The notes below the pieces were generated by a model. The model saw only the letters and a list, made by a program, of their open reading frames with translations, was not told the origin of the DNA and did no database searches. The translations under genes were made by a program, and so were the position numbers. This document shows, one piece after another, positions 7,263-9,268 of a stretch of DNA of 9,268 nucleotides. Origin of the DNA: Rhizobacter sp. Its GTDB lineage: Bacteria; Pseudomonadota; Gammaproteobacteria; Burkholderiales; Burkholderiaceae. The stretch covers positions 1 through 9,268 of the forward strand of contig JACMKW010000158.1 of the NCBI GenBank assembly GCA_014379885.1, read 5' to 3'. Every line of letters starts with the position of its first letter. Positions within the stretch are counted from its first letter, which is position 1.

Positions 7263-7282
7263 GCGGCTCCAAAGAGAGCCGC
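7263..7282 (-). other. 7-bp hairpin in the opgG leader
   Basis: GCGGCTC at 7263-7269 and GAGCCGC at 7276-7282 form a perfect 7-bp stem with a 6-base loop. With a transcript starting near 7285, the hairpin would sit at the very 5' end of the opgG mRNA, within a leader of about 48 bases. It may stabilise the 5' end or modulate translation from the weak TTG start. The bases after the stem on the - strand (TTTCCAC) are too weak for a convincing terminator. Confidence 0.5.
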
Positions 7283-7296
7283 AACACCTCAACAGC

Positions 7297-7311
7297 GCAA
7301 TGCACGTGCCA
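7297..7311 (-). promoter_or_regulatory. Sigma-54 promoter upstream of opgG
   Basis: The - strand reads TGGCACGTGCATTGC from 7311 to 7297. This is a perfect match to the sigma-54 consensus TGGCAC-N5-TTGC, with the invariant GG (-24) and GC (-12) separated by exactly 10 bases. The predicted transcription start is near 7285, about 48 bases upstream of the opgG start codon. The sequence lies just beyond the glrR terminator and downstream of two GlrR-type binding sites, which makes a chance match unlikely. Confidence 0.85.
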
Positions 7312-7316
7312 GTTGG

Positions 7317-7340
7317 AAAAAACGCCCTGAATTCAAGGGC
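7317..7340 (-). terminator. Intrinsic terminator of the glrR operon
   Basis: On the - strand, GCCCT (7340-7336) pairs with AGGGC (7328-7324) around a TGAATTC loop. A G and six T residues (7322-7317) follow directly. It lies about 140 bases after the glrR stop codon and immediately before the opgG promoter, so it would separate glrR transcription from opgGH. The 5-bp stem is short, which may allow some read-through. Confidence 0.7.
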
Positions 7341-7405
7341 CTGGGCGAGGGTCCCGGTCAGCAGGTCGCGCAACAGCGCAAAGCAGCCTGCAAACTCGGG
7401 ATTTT

Positions 7406-7423
7406 TGTCGCCACGCAGCGACA
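7406..7423. promoter_or_regulatory. Promoter-proximal GlrR-type activator site (TGTC-N10-GACA)
   Basis: TGTC at 7406-7409 and GACA at 7420-7423 are separated by exactly 10 bases. The dyad extends to 7-bp arms, TTGTCGC and GCGACAA, at 7405-7424. TGTC-N10-GACA is the motif reported for GlrR (QseF) sites upstream of enterobacterial glmY. The centre lies about 130 bp upstream of the predicted opgG transcription start, a normal distance for a sigma-54 enhancer. Confidence 0.75.
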
Positions 7424-7473
7424 ACCCGCTGGTCAGGCACCTGCAAGTGCTTGAATCGCCTTGCTTTTTTGCT

Positions 7474-7491
7474 TGTCTCTACTCGGCGACA
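7474..7491. promoter_or_regulatory. Promoter-distal GlrR-type activator site (TGTC-N10-GACA)
   Basis: TGTC at 7474-7477 and GACA at 7488-7491 again flank exactly 10 bases. The site overlaps the glrR stop codon and last codons. Its centre is 68 bp from the other site and about 198 bp upstream of the predicted opgG start point. Reading through the window by eye I found no other TGTC-N10-GACA. Confidence 0.72.
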
Positions 7492-8834
7492 GGGGGTTCG
7501 GCGCGGAACTGACCGGGCGTCAAACCATGCCGTTGCAACAGCCGATAGAACTCGGTGCGGTTGCGGTCGGCCAGGCGCGCGGCGTCGGCCGCGTTGCCGT
7601 CGGTCAGCTTGAGCAGGCCCACCAGGTAGTCGCGCTCGAAACGCTCGCGCGCTTGCGCATAAGTCAGCACCTCCACACTCGGCACACGCAGCGCGCGTTG
7701 CACCAGGGTGAGCGGAATCAGCGGTGTGGTGGTCAGGGCGCACACCTGCTCCACCACGTTGTGCAGTTGGCGCACATTGCCGGGCCAGCTGGTGGTGGTG
7801 AGCGCCTTCATCGCATCAGGCGCAAAACCGCTGAAGCGCTTGCCGTACTTTTCGCTTAAGCGCGCGAGAAAGTGGTTGGCCAGCAAGGGGATGTCTTCGC
7901 GCCGCTCGCCCAATGTGGGCAGGTGCAGTGACACCACGTTGAGCCGGTAGTACAGGTCTTCGCGGAATTGGCCTTCGGCCATGGCGGTGTCGAGGTCGCG
8001 GTGGGTGGCCGACAGAATGCGCACGTCCACCGGCACAGCCTGGCTCGCACCTACCGGCCGCACCGAGCGCTCTTGCAGCACCCGCAGCAGCTTCACCTGC
8101 AAGGCGGGCGGCATGTCGCCGATCTCGTCGAGGAACAACGAGCCGCCATCGGCCGTGACGAAAAGCCCACGGTGGTTGGCCACCGCGCCGGTGAACGAAC
8201 CCTTCACGTGGCCAAACAGTTCGGACTCGAGCAGCGACTCAGGGATGGCGCTGCAGTTGACCGCCACGAACGGTTTGGCCGCGCGCGGGCTGGCGCGGTG
8301 GATGGCTTGTGCCAGCAGCTCCTTGCCACTGCCGCTTTCGCCGCGGATCAACACGCTCGCATCTGACGCGGCCACCATCTTCGCCTCGGTCAACAGATCG
8401 GCCATGCAGTTGGAGCGGCTCACGATGGAGGCGCGCCAGGCTTCGTCGCCGTTCTGCGCCAACTGGGGCAGTGGCGCCAGGGCCAGGGCTTCGTTCACCT
8501 TGTCGAGCAAGGCCTTGCCGTCGAAAGGTTTGGTGAGGTAGCTGAACACGCCCCGGGCAGTGGCCTCCACCGCATCGGGAATGGTGCCGTGCGCAGTGAG
8601 CAAGATCACCGGCAGCGCCGGGTGGCGGGCGTGGATCTCGTCGAACAAGGCCAGGCCATCGCGCCCTGGTAGCTTCACGTCGCTCAGCACCAACTGGGGC
8701 CGCGCCACGGCCAGCTGCGTCAACGCCGCTTCAGCCGACCCGACCAAGGTGACACGGTGGCCGGCTGCGGTAAGCCGCATGGACAGCAGCTTCAGCAGGT
8801 CCGGGTCATCGTCGACCAGCAGCAGGTTGGCCAT
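7479..8834 (-). CDS. glrR: GlrR/QseF-type sigma-54-dependent response regulator
   Basis: A 451-residue NtrC-family regulator that, once phosphorylated, remodels sigma-54 RNA polymerase. The receiver domain (1-115) has acidic residues D8/D9/D10, phospho-acceptor D52, T80 and K102. The AAA+ domain (about 135-375) has Walker A GESGSGKE (165-172), the sigma-54 contact loop as GSFTGA (212-217), Walker B GSLFLDEI (231-238) and the REDLYYRLNV region with arginine fingers (about 291-300). A Fis-type helix-turn-helix is at about 412-433 (NAADAARLADRNRTEFYRLL). The ISATHRDL and NRTEFYRLL stretches closely resemble E. coli GlrR. The ATG at 8834 has a strong GGGAGG 8 bases upstream and lies 15 bases after the preceding stop, so the two are an operon. 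In E. coli GlrR responds to the kinase GlrK and activates glmY and an rpoE promoter. Its cognate kinase is expected beyond the right edge. Confidence 0.93.
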   Translation of the reverse strand: MANLLLVDDDPDLLKLLSMRLTAAGHRVTLVGSAEAALTQLAVARPQLVLSDVKLPGRDGLALFDEIHARHPALPVILLTAHGTIPDAVEATARGVFSYLTKPFDGKALLDKVNEALALAPLPQLAQNGDEAWRASIVSRSNCMADLLTEAKMVAASDASVLIRGESGSGKELLAQAIHRASPRAAKPFVAVNCSAIPESLLESELFGHVKGSFTGAVANHRGLFVTADGGSLFLDEIGDMPPALQVKLLRVLQERSVRPVGASQAVPVDVRILSATHRDLDTAMAEGQFREDLYYRLNVVSLHLPTLGERREDIPLLANHFLARLSEKYGKRFSGFAPDAMKALTTTSWPGNVRQLHNVVEQVCALTTTPLIPLTLVQRALRVPSVEVLTYAQARERFERDYLVGLLKLTDGNAADAARLADRNRTEFYRLLQRHGLTPGQFRAEPPVAE

Positions 8835-8842
8835 GCGGTTCG

Positions 8843-8848
8843 CCTCCC
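8843..8848 (-). promoter_or_regulatory. Ribosome binding site of glrR
   Basis: GGGAGG on the - strand, 8 bases before the ATG, is the strongest Shine-Dalgarno sequence seen in the window. It supports the chosen glrR start and contrasts with the weak sites before opgG and opgH. Confidence 0.75.
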
Positions 8849-8849
8849 G

Positions 8850-9268
8850 TCACGGCGCCTTGGGCGGCGCCGACGCTGCCGCGGCGGGTGACGCATTGGC
8901 GCCAGGTGGGCGTGCGGTCATGCTGCGCTCGATGGCTTTCAGCGCTTCGAGCTTTTCGCTCAGTTGCTGCAGGCTGCGCTGCTGCTCGCGGCGCTGGGTG
9001 GCTTCCCGCGTGAGCTGGTCTTCCAACCGTCGCTGCTCAACCACCCGGCCCAGCAGCAGGCGCGCCAGCGGTTGCCAGGGGGCGAGCTCGGGTGCACTGC
9101 TTTTGCTGATGGGCTCCAGCAGCGCCACCGCACGTGCCAGGTCGCCCGGGTTGCGCTGCTGCGCCAAGGCGAGCGACAGCTCAAGCACCGTATCGGCGGG
9201 CGCCGCGGTGGCGGTGGCCGACACCACGCCGCTCAGGCGCGTGACCTCATTGGCCAGGTCGCCGGCCG
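8850..9268 (-). CDS. Coiled-coil protein upstream of glrR, QseG-like position (partial)
   Basis: The C-terminal 138 or so residues of a protein that continues beyond the right edge. The frame is open to the edge, beginning ...GDLANEVTRLSGVV; a GTG at 9227 is internal and I do not take it as the start. The visible part has a helical region (ELSLALAQQRNPGDLARAVALLEPI). A strongly charged likely coiled coil follows (VVEQRRLEDQLTREATQRREQQ onward), then an Ala/Pro-rich tail. In E. coli the outer-membrane lipoprotein QseG lies between glrK and glrR and modulates the kinase. This gene holds the same place, 15 bases before glrR. Sequence similarity to QseG cannot be shown from this fragment, so the functional link rests on position only. 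Confidence 0.65.
   Translation of the reverse strand, partial: AGDLANEVTRLSGVVSATATAAPADTVLELSLALAQQRNPGDLARAVALLEPISKSSAPELAPWQPLARLLLGRVVEQRRLEDQLTREATQRREQQRSLQQLSEKLEALKAIERSMTARPPGANASPAAAASAPPKAP

Noticed and set aside
7263..7282. The leader hairpin as an intrinsic terminator.
   Set aside because: No proper T-run follows on either strand. The convincing terminator is the nearby hairpin with six T residues at 7317-7340.
7391..7403. A possible IHF site between the GlrR-type sites and the sigma-54 promoter (AATCCCGAGTTTG on the - strand).
   Set aside because: It lacks the central AA of the WATCAA core. IHF would make sense here for DNA bending, but the match is too weak to annotate.

Overview
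The window is GC-rich with dense, short-gapped genes. Protein content (OpgG/OpgH, a GlrR-type response regulator, a GlxA-type AraC regulator, DUF1272) and the dispersed TTCGACAGGCTCAG-type repeats point to a betaproteobacterium of the order Burkholderiales, probably near Comamonadaceae. This placement comes from recalled family patterns, not from a search.

Layout. Positions 1-3273 carry five genes on the + strand: the 3' end of an M20-family amidohydrolase, a DUF2817 (M14-like) zinc hydrolase, a small eight-cysteine DUF1272 protein, an isochorismatase-like cysteine hydrolase, and a GlxA-family AraC regulator whose TTG start lies inside the preceding gene. Positions 3274-3413 are a short convergent intergenic region filled by REP-like repeat sequence and a 15-bp inverted repeat. 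Positions 3414-7237 (- strand) hold opgH and opgG, the membrane glucosyltransferase and periplasmic protein that make osmoregulated periplasmic glucans. Positions 7479-8834 (- strand) encode a sigma-54-dependent response regulator of the GlrR/QseF type, preceded by the 3' end of a coiled-coil protein in the position QseG takes in enterobacteria.

The most interesting part is the 241-bp gap between glrR and opgG. Reading on the - strand it contains, in order: a TGTC-N10-GACA site across the glrR stop codon, a second TGTC-N10-GACA site 68 bp further on, an intrinsic terminator for glrR, a sigma-54 promoter with consensus elements (TGGCAC-N5-TTGC), a 7-bp hairpin near the predicted transcript start, and then opgG with a TTG start. 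TGTC-N10-GACA is the motif reported for GlrR in enterobacteria, where it controls the small RNA glmY. The arrangement predicts that GlrR with sigma-54 directly drives opgGH here, tying an envelope-stress two-component system to periplasmic glucan synthesis.

A second notable feature is an inverted pair of the dispersed repeats, one with another repeat nested in it, lying in frame inside the 5' part of opgH. It adds about 34 codons of repeat-derived peptide to the cytoplasmic N-terminus of the enzyme.
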